Below are positions 37,388 to 46,499 of a stretch of 64,000 nt of DNA, piece by piece. Positions within the stretch are counted from its first letter, which is position 1. The number at the start of each line of letters is the position of its first letter. The DNA is from Burkholderia sp. WSM2232. GTDB taxonomy: Bacteria > Pseudomonadota > Gammaproteobacteria > Burkholderiales > Burkholderiaceae. The translations under genes were made by a program, and so were the position numbers. The stretch lies in the NCBI RefSeq assembly GCF_000472545.1, contig NZ_AWZV01000003.1, forward strand, positions 340,933 to 404,932, read 5' to 3'. The notes beneath the pieces are model-generated. The model did no database searches. It was not told the origin of the DNA and saw only the letters and a program-made list of their open reading frames with translations.

Positions 37388-38398
37388 ATGAACCAGGTCA
37401 CAGTTGTCATCTGCAATTACAACTACGAACGCTATCTAGCGGCCGCGATCGATTCCGCTCTCGATCAGGACTATCCGGGCACGCAGGTCGTGGTGCTCGA
37501 CGACGGTTCGACGGACGGCTCCCGAGCCATCATCGAGCAGTACGGCAGTCGCATTACGGCTATCTTCCAGGAAAACGGCGGCCAGGTGTCCGCCTATAAC
37601 CACGCGATCAGCGCACTACAGACGGAGTACGCCATTCTTCTCGACTCCGACGACATTCTGTATCCGAGCGCCGTCTCGGAAGTGATGGAGGTCTTTTCGA
37701 GTGGTCAATGGGCAAAAGTGCAGTTCCGGCTCGACGTGATGGATGCAACTGGACGACATACAGGGGCTTACGTGCCGAATACCGAGCCGCCCGCCAACTG
37801 CGGGGAACTCCTGCAGGCGGGCTGGCTGTATCCGTCGCCGCCCGCGTCCGGCAATGCCTATCGGGTGAGCGCACTCAGGCAGGTCTTCCCGGTTCCCGCG
37901 CCGGGAATCAATCGCTATGGCGCTGACTTCTTCGCGATCTACGGTGCCGCGTTGGTGGGGCCGGTGGCCACGCTGCGCAAATCGCTCGGGGGGTATCGCG
38001 TGCATAACGCGGACGGCGGCACGGTTTCGTTCGCGAACTCCGAGCAGATATCGAAGGCACCCAGGGCGCTCGGTATGCGCTGGGCGATCCTGCGCAATAT
38101 CGCGAAGTCGCGCCTGGGCATCGAACTGTCGCCCACGTTTCACGATTTCGGCCACGAAAAGGCAATTTTCTGTTCGAGCGTGTATCGCGCGACGCTCGCA
38201 CACCGCTGGCGCTGGATGATGCGCGACTCGCGGGGCTACTTTCATGCAATCCTGGCAAATCCGTTCTGGAGCGTGAAGAAGAAGTTCGGCACCCTGGTGC
38301 TTTCCGGCTTGTGCCTCGTACCGTACTCGCCGCTTTCCGACTTTGTGGTTCGCTACATCTCGAACCCGCTTGCTCGCCAACGCGTAGCGCAACGTTAA
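37388..38398 (+). CDS. GT2 glycosyltransferase
   Basis: 336 aa, inverting GT-A family 2. N-terminus VTVVICNYNYERYLAAAIDS, nucleotide-binding VVLDDGSTDGS, metal-binding LLDSDDILYP (DxD), and the acceptor-side stretch FSSGQWAKVQFRLDVMDATG. The C-terminal third is basic and probably associates with the membrane. It adds a sugar to the EPS repeat unit; the donor is not predictable. Found 42 bp after the PslG-like gene and followed by the flippase. Confidence 0.88.
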   Translation: MNQVTVVICNYNYERYLAAAIDSALDQDYPGTQVVVLDDGSTDGSRAIIEQYGSRITAIFQENGGQVSAYNHAISALQTEYAILLDSDDILYPSAVSEVMEVFSSGQWAKVQFRLDVMDATGRHTGAYVPNTEPPANCGELLQAGWLYPSPPASGNAYRVSALRQVFPVPAPGINRYGADFFAIYGAALVGPVATLRKSLGGYRVHNADGGTVSFANSEQISKAPRALGMRWAILRNIAKSRLGIELSPTFHDFGHEKAIFCSSVYRATLAHRWRWMMRDSRGYFHAILANPFWSVKKKFGTLVLSGLCLVPYSPLSDFVVRYISNPLARQRVAQR

Positions 38399-38413
38399 GG
38401 TCGGGGAACGCTT

Positions 38414-39742
38414 TTGGACAACGAAATGGAAAGAAAAGACAGCGCAAGCGTCATTGCGTTTGTTTATGGCGGATATCTGATGAGGTACGTGTACCTCATC
38501 ATCGTGGTGCCGTTCTACGGAAGAATTCTCGGCGTCGCGGAGTACGGTCGTGTGCTCGCGTCGATGTCGCTCATGAACGTCATCTGGATGCTCGTGAGCT
38601 ACGGCTTCAGCCTGGTTGGAATGCGCGAAGTCGCAAAAGCGCAATCGGCGAAGGAGTGCAACTCGATTTATTCGTTGCATGTCAGTGCGCGGCTCATTCT
38701 GGCGGTGCTGGGTGGATGCATCGGCGTGATCGCCACGCTGTGCTCCCCGACATTGTCCGAGCGGCCGCTGATCGGCATTCTTGCCACGCTGCTAGGTATT
38801 GTCTCCGCGATGAATCTCGGCTGGCTGTTCCAGGGGCGCCAGCGTTTCCGTACACCGATCATGATCGAGGTATTCGGCTTTGCCGTGAGCCTCGTCCTCG
38901 TACTCAGTCTCGTGAGGGTGCCCGCCGATTCCGTGTGGGTGCTTGCGAGCCTGCTGATTGCAGGCGTGGCGTCGTCGATCATTTCGTATGGCATTACCAC
39001 ATCGCAACTGGGGCTGCCGCGCCTGACAGTGCAGGGTGTGATGCCGCTCATTCGCGGCTCCACCATGCTTTTCTGTTACTCGTCAGGCTCCGTTGTGCTG
39101 ACGGCGTCTTCCACCTATTTGCTGACGCTGTTGTCCACGCCTGACCAGGTCGGCTATTTCGGCGCGGCCGAGCGCTTTGCCACCATCGCGCTCAGTCTGA
39201 TGGGACCCGCGTCGCAGGTATTCGTGCCGACCATTTCGCGGCAGCTTGCTCACGGTGACAAGGAGGGTGCGCATGCCACCACTCGCCGTGGCGCAGCGCT
39301 TCTGCTTGGCTACGGTCTGCTCGTATTTTGCGGCGCAATAGCGTTGCCGCCTCTTATCCTGCCGCTGATTCTCGGCGCTGAATTCGAGCCTGCCGCCCGT
39401 ATTCTTCAATGTTTCGCATGGATGTTCCCGTTCGTCGCCTTTAACGAGTTCGTCGCGTTTTACGTCATCGTGCCGCGCAAGAAAGACCGCCTGCTCGCAT
39501 TTGCCGGACTTGCTTCCGGTGCGCTTAACCTTGCTGCGGCGCTTATTCTCGCGCCGCGCTTCGGCGCAATGGGCATGGCGTTCGCTCGCGTCTTCGGCGA
39601 AGCGACACTCGCGGTGATCCTGATGGTCATGATGGTCCGGCTCGAGCTGGTTGGACTGGTGCCGGGGGCGCGGCGCGCCGCCGGCATGCTGGGTCTTGCG
39701 TGGGGCGCAAGAGCACAGGCAGGCGCGGCCAAAGACGAGTGA
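38414..39742 (+). CDS. Wzx-like oligosaccharide flippase
   Basis: 442 aa, 12 or more membrane helices. PST/MOP family: SVIAFVYGGYLMRYVYLIIV, GVAEYGRVLASMSLMNVIWM, STPDQVGYFGAAERFATIAL. Opening TTG at 38414 has GGGGAA five bases before it; ATG 38426 is an alternative. It moves the completed lipid-linked repeat unit to the periplasm. Charged residues inside helices are as usual for Wzx. It ends before the second GT4 gene. Confidence 0.88.
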   Translation: MDNEMERKDSASVIAFVYGGYLMRYVYLIIVVPFYGRILGVAEYGRVLASMSLMNVIWMLVSYGFSLVGMREVAKAQSAKECNSIYSLHVSARLILAVLGGCIGVIATLCSPTLSERPLIGILATLLGIVSAMNLGWLFQGRQRFRTPIMIEVFGFAVSLVLVLSLVRVPADSVWVLASLLIAGVASSIISYGITTSQLGLPRLTVQGVMPLIRGSTMLFCYSSGSVVLTASSTYLLTLLSTPDQVGYFGAAERFATIALSLMGPASQVFVPTISRQLAHGDKEGAHATTRRGAALLLGYGLLVFCGAIALPPLILPLILGAEFEPAARILQCFAWMFPFVAFNEFVAFYVIVPRKKDRLLAFAGLASGALNLAAALILAPRFGAMGMAFARVFGEATLAVILMVMMVRLELVGLVPGARRAAGMLGLAWGARAQAGAAKDE

Positions 39743-39794
39743 ACCGGATTGCCGGAATGGAAGTGTCCGGCGCGTAATCTCACAGGAGGTAGAA

Positions 39795-40982
39795 GTGAAA
39801 GTCGCTATTGTTCACGATTGGCTAGTGGTTTCGGGCGGCGCTGAGAAGGTTTTGAAAAGCATTATCGAGTGCTTTCCGAAAGCGGACATCTTTTCGATTG
39901 TCGACTTTCTCGAGGACCGCGACTGCGTGAAAGGCAAACCCGTCAACACCTCGTTCATCCAGAAGATGCCCTTTGCGCGTAAGCGCTATCGTGCCTATCT
40001 CCCGCTCATGCCGATTGCGATCGAGCAACTCGATCTGTCCGCTTATGACCTCGTTATTTCGAGTTCGCACGCGGTGGCCAAAGGCGTACTGACCGGACCG
40101 AATCAGATTCATATCAGCTATGTACATTCGCCCATTCGCTACGCGTGGGATTTGCAGCATCAGTATCTGCGCGAATCGCACCTGAACAAGGGGCTGAAAT
40201 CCATCATGGCGCGCGCGCTGCTGCACTACATTCGCGGTTGGGATTCGCGCTCTGCGAATGGCGTCGATCATCTTCTGGCCAATTCGCATTTCATCGCGCG
40301 GCGAATCAGGAAGGCGTATCAGCGTGACGCCACGGTGATCTATCCGCCGGTCGATCTCGACAACATGGCCGTGTGCAAGCAGAAGGATAACTTCTATGTG
40401 ACAGCCTCGCGAATGGTGCCCTATAAGCGCATCGACCTGATCGTGCGTGCTTTCTCGCAGACGCCCGAGCGCCGGCTGGTAGTGATAGGCGATGGGCCGG
40501 AAATGAAGCGGATCAAGGCCATTGCCGGCCCGAACGTGAGCATACTCGGCCATCAGCCTCTGGAAGTGCTGGTCGACCATTTGCGGCGCGCTCGCGCCTT
40601 CGTATTCGCAGCGGAAGAGGACTTCGGCATTTCCGTCGTAGAGGCGCAGGCGTGCGGTACGCCGGTTATCGCGTTTGGCCGCGGCGGCGCGCTCGAGTCG
40701 GTTATCGGCTTGCCTCTCGAGCAGCCAACAGGCGTGTTCTTCGACGAGCAAACCGCGGAGTCTTTGCTCGAAGCCGTGGCCCGCTTCGAGCGCAATGCGT
40801 CTCTATTCGATCCGCTCAATTGCCGGCAGAATGCCGAGCGATTTTCGACCGAGAACTTCAAGACCGCGCTGACGGACTTCATCGACGCGCGGCTTTTGCG
40901 CAGCTCGATTGAACAGCTTCGTCCGTATCTCGTGCGCGAGCGTACTGCTCAGGAACGTCACCTTGCGAGCATACCCTCGTAA
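39795..40982 (+). CDS. GT4 glycosyltransferase
   Basis: 395 aa from GTG 39795 with a full AGGAGGT at 39784-39790. GT-B fold with start KVAIVHDWLVVSGGAEKVLK (Gly-rich acceptor loop), ISYVHSPIRYAWDLQHQYLR, and the C-terminal DFGISVVEAQACGTPVIAFG donor motif. Homologues in Burkholderia EPS clusters transfer mannose or rhamnose. Its 3' end overlaps the antisense end of the PAP2 gene by 25 bp. Confidence 0.9.
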   Translation: MKVAIVHDWLVVSGGAEKVLKSIIECFPKADIFSIVDFLEDRDCVKGKPVNTSFIQKMPFARKRYRAYLPLMPIAIEQLDLSAYDLVISSSHAVAKGVLTGPNQIHISYVHSPIRYAWDLQHQYLRESHLNKGLKSIMARALLHYIRGWDSRSANGVDHLLANSHFIARRIRKAYQRDATVIYPPVDLDNMAVCKQKDNFYVTASRMVPYKRIDLIVRAFSQTPERRLVVIGDGPEMKRIKAIAGPNVSILGHQPLEVLVDHLRRARAFVFAAEEDFGISVVEAQACGTPVIAFGRGGALESVIGLPLEQPTGVFFDEQTAESLLEAVARFERNASLFDPLNCRQNAERFSTENFKTALTDFIDARLLRSSIEQLRPYLVRERTAQERHLASIPS

Positions 40983-41593
40983 GACTGAATGCGGTATTTG
41001 ACGCGACCGGCGAGCGCCATGATCGAGTGAGCATGGCTACGCAGTTGCGGCGAGCGCGTTTCAATAAGCCGCTGAAGCGGCGCTTGATGCCCATAGGCGA
41101 GCACGCACACGCACAGGACGCTCGCGGCCGACCATGCGGGCCGCGCACGCTCGAACTCAGCGTAAAGCGCTTTGTGCAGGAATAGCAGGCCGACGAGCGC
41201 GCCGAGTATCCAGCCGGAAACCACTTCGGGCACGGTGTGCGAAAGGTCCATCAAACGCGATATGCCGGTCAGTGCACCGATCAGCAGACCTGCCGCGATG
41301 CCCAACAATGGCGGCAAACGCCACCACTTCAGCTGCAGTGCGATCGCAACCATCCAGACCGAGGTGGACAGCATCGCGTGGCCGCTAATCACCCGAAAAT
41401 GAGACGCCGGAAACGATATGCCCCAGCCGGCATAGACGACCTTGCTTGCGCCGACAATTGCAACGCCGGTTGCGAGCATCAGCATCCAGCGGCAGGCAAG
41501 CCTGATATCGAAAAATGCAATCCAGCAGGCGCAGACAGCCGCCACGGGTAAGGTGACGGCTGCATCGCCTATGTTGGTGAATACAGTCCACAT
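40958..41593 (-). CDS. PAP2-family membrane phosphatase
   Basis: 211 aa with about five membrane helices. The PAP2 motifs are SGHAMLS (motif 2) and SRLMDLSHTVPEVVSG (motif 3: Arg, His). Motif 1 is reduced to AIVGASKVVYAGWG (Lys only), as in many lipid-phosphate phosphatases. It probably dephosphorylates undecaprenyl pyrophosphate or a related lipid carrier, useful for recycling carrier in EPS synthesis. It is transcribed opposite to most EPS genes, after the polymerase-like gene. Confidence 0.85.
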   Translation of the reverse strand: MWTVFTNIGDAAVTLPVAAVCACWIAFFDIRLACRWMLMLATGVAIVGASKVVYAGWGISFPASHFRVISGHAMLSTSVWMVAIALQLKWWRLPPLLGIAAGLLIGALTGISRLMDLSHTVPEVVSGWILGALVGLLFLHKALYAEFERARPAWSAASVLCVCVLAYGHQAPLQRLIETRSPQLRSHAHSIMALAGRVKYRIQSYEGMLAR

Positions 41594-41668
41594 AGGGTTT
41601 CTCGTTCTTGTCTGGTCGATGCAGCGGGAGATCGGCGTCCCGCTGCATCAAGGTGGGCGTGAAGATGG

Positions 41669-42916
41669 TCAGACGCGCGAGCGGATCAGCGAGTTCCGCC
41701 GGCGGAATTCCGCAAAGATTGCATTGGCCGATTGCGAGGCCAGCAGCAGCGAGATGACGAGCGAAAGGATCAGAACGTTCGAAGGTGACACGAGGCGGTG
41801 CTCGGTTGCCGCCATGACCAGCAGGCACACGGACGATATCTCGACAAAGCGGAATGCCGCGAAGTTTTGACCGCCGCCTACCAGCGCACCCGCAGCTGCC
41901 CCGAGCTTGCTCCATTCCACGAGTTTCCAGAAGAAGCTCAGCATCAGGAACAGACCAATCACGCCTGTCTCGGCGAGGAAGTTCAGGTACGAGTTGTGAG
42001 CGTGCGAGTCACTATGCTCCACAAGAATGTCCGACGGCGCACCGAACAGGTGAAAGTACGAGACGACGCGGCCAATGTGGTCGTCGAAGGAACCGAAGCC
42101 GAGGCCTACAATCGGGCTCTGCCCGAAATAGGCGAGGGCGCGCGGCCACAGCCACTCGTAGCGGATGTTGAGGTTGGCCACCTTCGCATCCTGGTTGTGG
42201 ATGCTGAACGGATAGCCCATGTAGTCCACGCCCGGGTCTGTGTGATACACCGCCATCGCAAGGGAGCCGACTATGAGGCCGCCCATCAGCACGGCCAGCA
42301 TCCAGCGCTTGCGGCCGAAATAGAGGTACGGCAGTACCGCGGCGGCGCCGAGCAGCGAGCCGCGGCTGTAGGTGGAAAACAGCATGAGTGCGTTCATTGC
42401 CAGCAGCCCGAGCAGGAGCGTGCTGCGCTTTTGCAGATAGCAACCCACCCCCAGGCAGAACAGCATGGCGAAGAACCCACCCGCCGCATTGCGCGCAATG
42501 AAGTAGCTGCCAAAGCTGTTGTCCGGATTCGTGAAGATGCCGAGCAAGCCGGTACCGACGATGTAGAGGGCGTACGGCGGAATATTGATCCCCACCGCGA
42601 AGATAAAGAACGTGCGGAGTACTTTGTTCAGGTCGAGGCGATGCACGTATAGGCAACCGGCAAAAATGGGAGCATACGAAATGAAGAAGTTACCGTCGCG
42701 CCGATAGAAGTCAAACTCCGCGAATGATTTCGGATCGTAAAGCAGCGTGGAGGCGACGATAAGCGCCGTCAACACCGTCAGCGGAGTGATGAACGCCGGA
42801 TAGCGCCGGCCGAAAAAGCGCCATGAGTACACGAAGATCGGCACGAAGCCGACCGCGCTGACAGGCACGAAGTTCGTGACCGTCAAAAACAGTGCGAGTA
42901 GCGAAATGTAAGCCAT
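41669..42916 (-). CDS. O-antigen ligase / Wzy-type polymerase
   Basis: 415 aa from ATG 42916, preceded by CGGGAG. Ten or more membrane helices; Wzy_C-like periplasmic loop with GFGSFDDHIGR and SDSHAHNSYLNFLAETGVIG, the H-x-H-N-x-Y motif of the O-antigen ligase family. It polymerises repeat units at the periplasmic face, or ligates them to a carrier. Upstream lies the 0.6-kb gap shared with manC. The minus-strand pair (this gene, PAP2) is probably one unit. Confidence 0.88.
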   Translation of the reverse strand: MAYISLLALFLTVTNFVPVSAVGFVPIFVYSWRFFGRRYPAFITPLTVLTALIVASTLLYDPKSFAEFDFYRRDGNFFISYAPIFAGCLYVHRLDLNKVLRTFFIFAVGINIPPYALYIVGTGLLGIFTNPDNSFGSYFIARNAAGGFFAMLFCLGVGCYLQKRSTLLLGLLAMNALMLFSTYSRGSLLGAAAVLPYLYFGRKRWMLAVLMGGLIVGSLAMAVYHTDPGVDYMGYPFSIHNQDAKVANLNIRYEWLWPRALAYFGQSPIVGLGFGSFDDHIGRVVSYFHLFGAPSDILVEHSDSHAHNSYLNFLAETGVIGLFLMLSFFWKLVEWSKLGAAAGALVGGGQNFAAFRFVEISSVCLLVMAATEHRLVSPSNVLILSLVISLLLASQSANAIFAEFRRRNSLIRSRV

Positions 42917-43002
42917 TGCGACTCCCGGAAAAACAAATGGCGCATAGCTTGCAATGACAGTGCCATTACGTGCGAACACAACGTGGTTGGATAAGCGGCA
43001 CG

Positions 43003-43014
43003 CCACCATGGTGG
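43003..43014. promoter_or_regulatory. 12-bp palindrome
   Basis: CCACCATGGTGG, perfect, 87 bp upstream of the polymerase-like gene start. Candidate operator only. Confidence 0.3.
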
Positions 43015-43080
43015 TGCGCCCGAACAGGATCGTGGCCCTACGTTCGAATGAAGGATTGCGAATCTGTCATGAAGATGGAC

Positions 43081-43123
43081 CACGCGAACGTACCACGCGA
43101 AGGTACTACGCGAAGTTACCACG
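43081..43123. repeat. 13-bp direct repeats, 3.3 copies
   Basis: CACGCGAACGTAC, CACGCGAAGGTAC, TACGCGAAGTTAC, then partial CACG. Unit length 13 bp with the ACGCGAA core conserved. The position between divergent EPS genes suggests a regulator-binding array. Confidence 0.7.
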
Positions 43124-43528
43124 TATGGACACTCATTTCCACGCGTCGGCGCACACTCGCGAGAGTGAAGAAAGGCCGAATGCGCGCCCGCGCACACTGA
43201 TGCCACGAGGCTGGCCAAAACCTCAACTGAACGCGCCACCATTGCTGTGGTGCAGCGTGAGGTGACTATGATGGATCACATCGAGTAATGCTTGAGTGGC
43301 CTCGGCTTTCCGGCGCCACGCCGACATGTGTGCGGTTTTCCTCGCAAGAGGTAGCAGATGCAGCGCACATTCCTGGTTTTGCGCGGACAGCGTGGCTCGC
43401 CGAGCCCGTTGATGCCCACCCCCGTCATTGATCACATGTGAGACCGGAGCAGTGCCGACGTGCAGCGTATTTCGTCGGCGCTTATGCGATTAATCGCGCT
43501 ACGGCCTCCATGCAGAGGAGCGATATAA

Positions 43529-45043
43529 ATGGATAAAGTATTTGCAACCGCCGGCGAGATGGACACCGAGGCTCGCATCGAGGTCTCGCAGCAATGCCCG
43601 CCGCTCGCGCAGGTGATTCTCGCAGGCGGCTCCGGTACGCGTCTATGGCCTGTCTCGCGAGAACAATTTCCGAAACAGCTCATCGACGTGATCGGCGACA
43701 AGACGTTGCTGCAAGCCACGATGAGCCGAATGGACGACTTCGGTCCTTCGTGGACCGTAACACCCGAGCCGGTGATTGTTTGCGGTGCTGAACACTACTT
43801 CGCAACTTTCGAACAGGCTCGCGAAAGCGGCGTGAACGCGCGGATTGTCGTCGAGCCGGGGCGCCGCGATACGGCTCCCGCGCTGACGCTGGCTGCGCTC
43901 GCGGCAGCTTCCGCGGGCAATGACGTGATTCTTGTTGCGATGCCCGCGGACCACGCCATCGAAAACCTCCCCGCGCTTCATGAAGCAATACAGACCGCAG
44001 CGGTTCATGCAGACGCAGGCGCCATTGCGACGCTGGGCGTTCCGCCTACCGGCGCCGATACTGGCTTCGGCTACATCCGTCTCGGCACTGCGTTGGAGGA
44101 TGGCGCCTATCGCATCGAACGATTCGTGGAAAAACCGGCGCCCGAGCTCGCGGCGCAGTATGTCGAGTCCGGCAATTACTGGTGGAACAGCGGCATGTTC
44201 GTGGTGCGGGCATCGGTCTGGCTGGCGCTCATCAAGCAGTTCCAGCCGCAAATCCACGATGCCTGCGTGCGGGCCTATGAAGGCGCGAAAGTCACTGATG
44301 GCTGCGTCGTGCCCGATGCCGAGGCCTTTCTGCAATCGCCATCGGATTCCATCGACTATGCGGTGATGGAACACCTCGGCAAGCCCGACTCGCAAGTCGC
44401 GGGCATAGTGGTGCCGCTTCAGGCGGGCTGGTCGGACCTCGGCTCATGGGACGCCGTGTGGCAGGCGATGGAAAAGGATGAGTGCGGCAACGCAGCAAGT
44501 GGCCGCGTTCTGTTCGAGGGCGCGACGGCGACCTATGCGCGTTCGCAAGGTGGCCGGTTGCTGGCGTGTGTCGGTACGCACGACCTGATCGTCGTCGAAA
44601 CGGATGACGCGGTTCTGGTCGCCGACCGTTCGCACGTGCAGGACATCAAGGGGCTCGTATCGCGCATCAAGGCCGAAAAATCGCCGGAAGCGGAAGCGCA
44701 CCGGAAGGTGCGGCGCCCCTGGGGTTTTTACGATTCCATTGATCACGGGGACCGCTTTCAGGTGAAACGCATTGTCGTGATGCCGGGCGCGCGCCTCTCG
44801 TTGCAGATGCATCATCACCGCGCGGAGCACTGGATCGTCGTAAGCGGCACCGCGCTCGTCACGCGCGGCGACGAGAAATTCCTGCTTGGCGAGAACGAGT
44901 CGACGTATATCCCGCTCGGCGTTCGTCATCGTCTGGAGAATCCCGGTTGCGTGCCGCTTCAGATCATCGAGGTGCAGTCCGGAGCCTATCTTGGCGAGGA
45001 CGACATCGTCCGCTTCGACGACAAGTACGGCCGGGCAGGTTAA
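43529..45043 (+). CDS. manC: Mannose-1-phosphate guanylyltransferase / mannose-6-phosphate isomerase
   Basis: 504 aa bifunctional enzyme making GDP-mannose and interconverting fructose-6-P and mannose-6-P. N-terminal GT-A-like domain with GGSGTRLWPVSREQFPKQL and FVEKPAPE, C-terminal cupin isomerase domain with RRPWGFYDSIDHGDRFQVKR and MHHHRAEHWIVVSGTALV (metal His pair). Start ATG 43529 with GAGGAG at 43515-43520. GDP-mannose supports the GT4 transferases of the cluster. It opens a plus-strand unit with the initiating transferase and ATP-grasp genes. Other bacterial names for the gene are algA and cpsB. Confidence 0.95.
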   Translation: MDKVFATAGEMDTEARIEVSQQCPPLAQVILAGGSGTRLWPVSREQFPKQLIDVIGDKTLLQATMSRMDDFGPSWTVTPEPVIVCGAEHYFATFEQARESGVNARIVVEPGRRDTAPALTLAALAAASAGNDVILVAMPADHAIENLPALHEAIQTAAVHADAGAIATLGVPPTGADTGFGYIRLGTALEDGAYRIERFVEKPAPELAAQYVESGNYWWNSGMFVVRASVWLALIKQFQPQIHDACVRAYEGAKVTDGCVVPDAEAFLQSPSDSIDYAVMEHLGKPDSQVAGIVVPLQAGWSDLGSWDAVWQAMEKDECGNAASGRVLFEGATATYARSQGGRLLACVGTHDLIVVETDDAVLVADRSHVQDIKGLVSRIKAEKSPEAEAHRKVRRPWGFYDSIDHGDRFQVKRIVVMPGARLSLQMHHHRAEHWIVVSGTALVTRGDEKFLLGENESTYIPLGVRHRLENPGCVPLQIIEVQSGAYLGEDDIVRFDDKYGRAG

Positions 45044-45046
45044 TCG

Positions 45047-46459
45047 ATGGTGATGAACCAGAGCGCGTTCGAGGGGTCTGCTATGCGATTGATTACCGGT
45101 CTGTTGGCCAGGCTGTTCGATGTGGCGATGATTCTCGGTGGTGCGCTCGCCGCTTCTCATATCCGTTTCGACGATCTCGCTCAACACAATTTTTATCTGG
45201 CTTTCGTCGCGTTCGCGGCGGCGTTTTCGCTCGCGGTGTTTCCAGCGCTGGGCGTCTACCAATCGTGGCGCGGTCGATCGAAACGCGTGCTGGTGGGGCA
45301 GGTGGCGCTCGGCTGGCTGATCGTGCAGGCGTGCGCACTTGCGTTGATGTTTTCACTGCATCGCATCGACTTTGTGTCCCGCCTCTGGTTCGCGTATTGG
45401 ACAGGCATAGCGGGCGGCGCGATGATCGCCGGCCGCATGGTGACCCATGTTCTGCTCGGACGGGTTCGCAATGCGGGCTTGAACCTGCAGAAGGTGGCCG
45501 TGGCCGCATGCGGCGACCATTGCGACGAGATCTTGCGCAAGATGGAGAAAGAGCCTGCCGCGGGCTTCCGGCCCAGCGCTGTCTACAATCTTCGTCCTGT
45601 CAGGGAATCGACGAGTTCCGTACCGGTGTTCGAGCAGCGCGCGGTATTTGCGAAGTACGTGCGCGAGCAGCATGTCGACGAAGTGTGGCTCGCGCTGCCC
45701 TTATCTGAAGAGCGTGCCATTCTCGAACTGGTCGACGAGTTTCGCAACGACCTGATCAACGTGCGGTTCATGCCGGACGTGCGTGCTCTCGCGCTTTTCG
45801 ATGGAAGCGTGACCGAACTGCTCGGCTTTCCCACCATCAATCTGGCCGCATCGCCGTTGCCGCCGAATGCAATGGTGAAGAAGGAATTGTTCGACCGCGT
45901 TTTCGCGCTTGTTGCATTGATCGCCGTGTCGCCGATACTGCTTGCGTGTGCGATAGCGGTCAAGCTGAGTTCGCCCGGTCCCGTCTTCTTCAAGCAGTGC
46001 CGCAAAGGCGCGGACGGGCGCGTCTTCATGATCTACAAGTTCCGCAGTATGCGTCTGCATCAACAGAAGCAAGGCGTTCTCGAACAGGCGACGCGGGGGG
46101 ACCCGCGCATCACTCGCGTTGGGCGGTTCTTGCGGCGCACGAGCCTCGACGAACTGCCGCAATTCTTCAACGTGCTGCGCGGAGACATGTCGGTGGTGGG
46201 CCCGAGGCCGCATGCACTTGAACATGACGACCTGTATCAAGGCATTGTCTCAGGCTACATTCATCGCTACCGTATCAAGCCGGGTATCACTGGCTGGGCG
46301 CAGATCAATGGCTTTCGCGGCGAGACCGATCGCATCGAGAAAATGGAAGGCCGTGTGGCACATGATCTGTACTACCTGCGAAACTGGTCATTCGCGCTGG
46401 ACGTCAAGATTATTTGCGCGACGATATTCAAGGGCCTGCATCATCCGAACGCTTACTGA
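45047..46459 (+). CDS. Undecaprenyl-phosphate sugar-1-phosphate transferase (WcaJ-like)
   Basis: 470 aa polyprenyl-phosphate hexose-1-phosphate transferase, starting the repeat unit on undecaprenyl phosphate, usually with glucose. Four N-terminal membrane helices, a CoA-binding-like middle domain (~150-250), then the catalytic bacterial-sugar-transferase domain: helix ELFDRVFALVALIAVSPILL, MIYKFRSMRL, SLDELPQFFNVLRG, SVVGPRP and the C-terminal YRIKPGITGWAQINGFRG. It starts 3 bp after manC and is probably co-transcribed. Confidence 0.93.
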   Translation: MVMNQSAFEGSAMRLITGLLARLFDVAMILGGALAASHIRFDDLAQHNFYLAFVAFAAAFSLAVFPALGVYQSWRGRSKRVLVGQVALGWLIVQACALALMFSLHRIDFVSRLWFAYWTGIAGGAMIAGRMVTHVLLGRVRNAGLNLQKVAVAACGDHCDEILRKMEKEPAAGFRPSAVYNLRPVRESTSSVPVFEQRAVFAKYVREQHVDEVWLALPLSEERAILELVDEFRNDLINVRFMPDVRALALFDGSVTELLGFPTINLAASPLPPNAMVKKELFDRVFALVALIAVSPILLACAIAVKLSSPGPVFFKQCRKGADGRVFMIYKFRSMRLHQQKQGVLEQATRGDPRITRVGRFLRRTSLDELPQFFNVLRGDMSVVGPRPHALEHDDLYQGIVSGYIHRYRIKPGITGWAQINGFRGETDRIEKMEGRVAHDLYYLRNWSFALDVKIICATIFKGLHHPNAY

Positions 46460-46499
46460 TCCGCTCTCAGGATCGGGGCGCCGGTCGTGCGGTGTATGA

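Larger units (their letters stand above)
42917..43528 (+). other. Divergent intergenic region, 612 bp
   Basis: Between the polymerase-like gene and manC. Holds a three-copy 13-bp tandem repeat (43081-43119 plus a partial copy) and a palindrome CCACCATGGTGG (43003-43014). No gene found. Promoters for both directions are expected here. Confidence 0.5.

Noticed and set aside
43081..43123. Possible CRISPR or plasmid-type origin iterons
   Set aside because: Units are only 13 bp with no spacers and there is no Cas or Rep gene nearby; a regulatory array is more likely.
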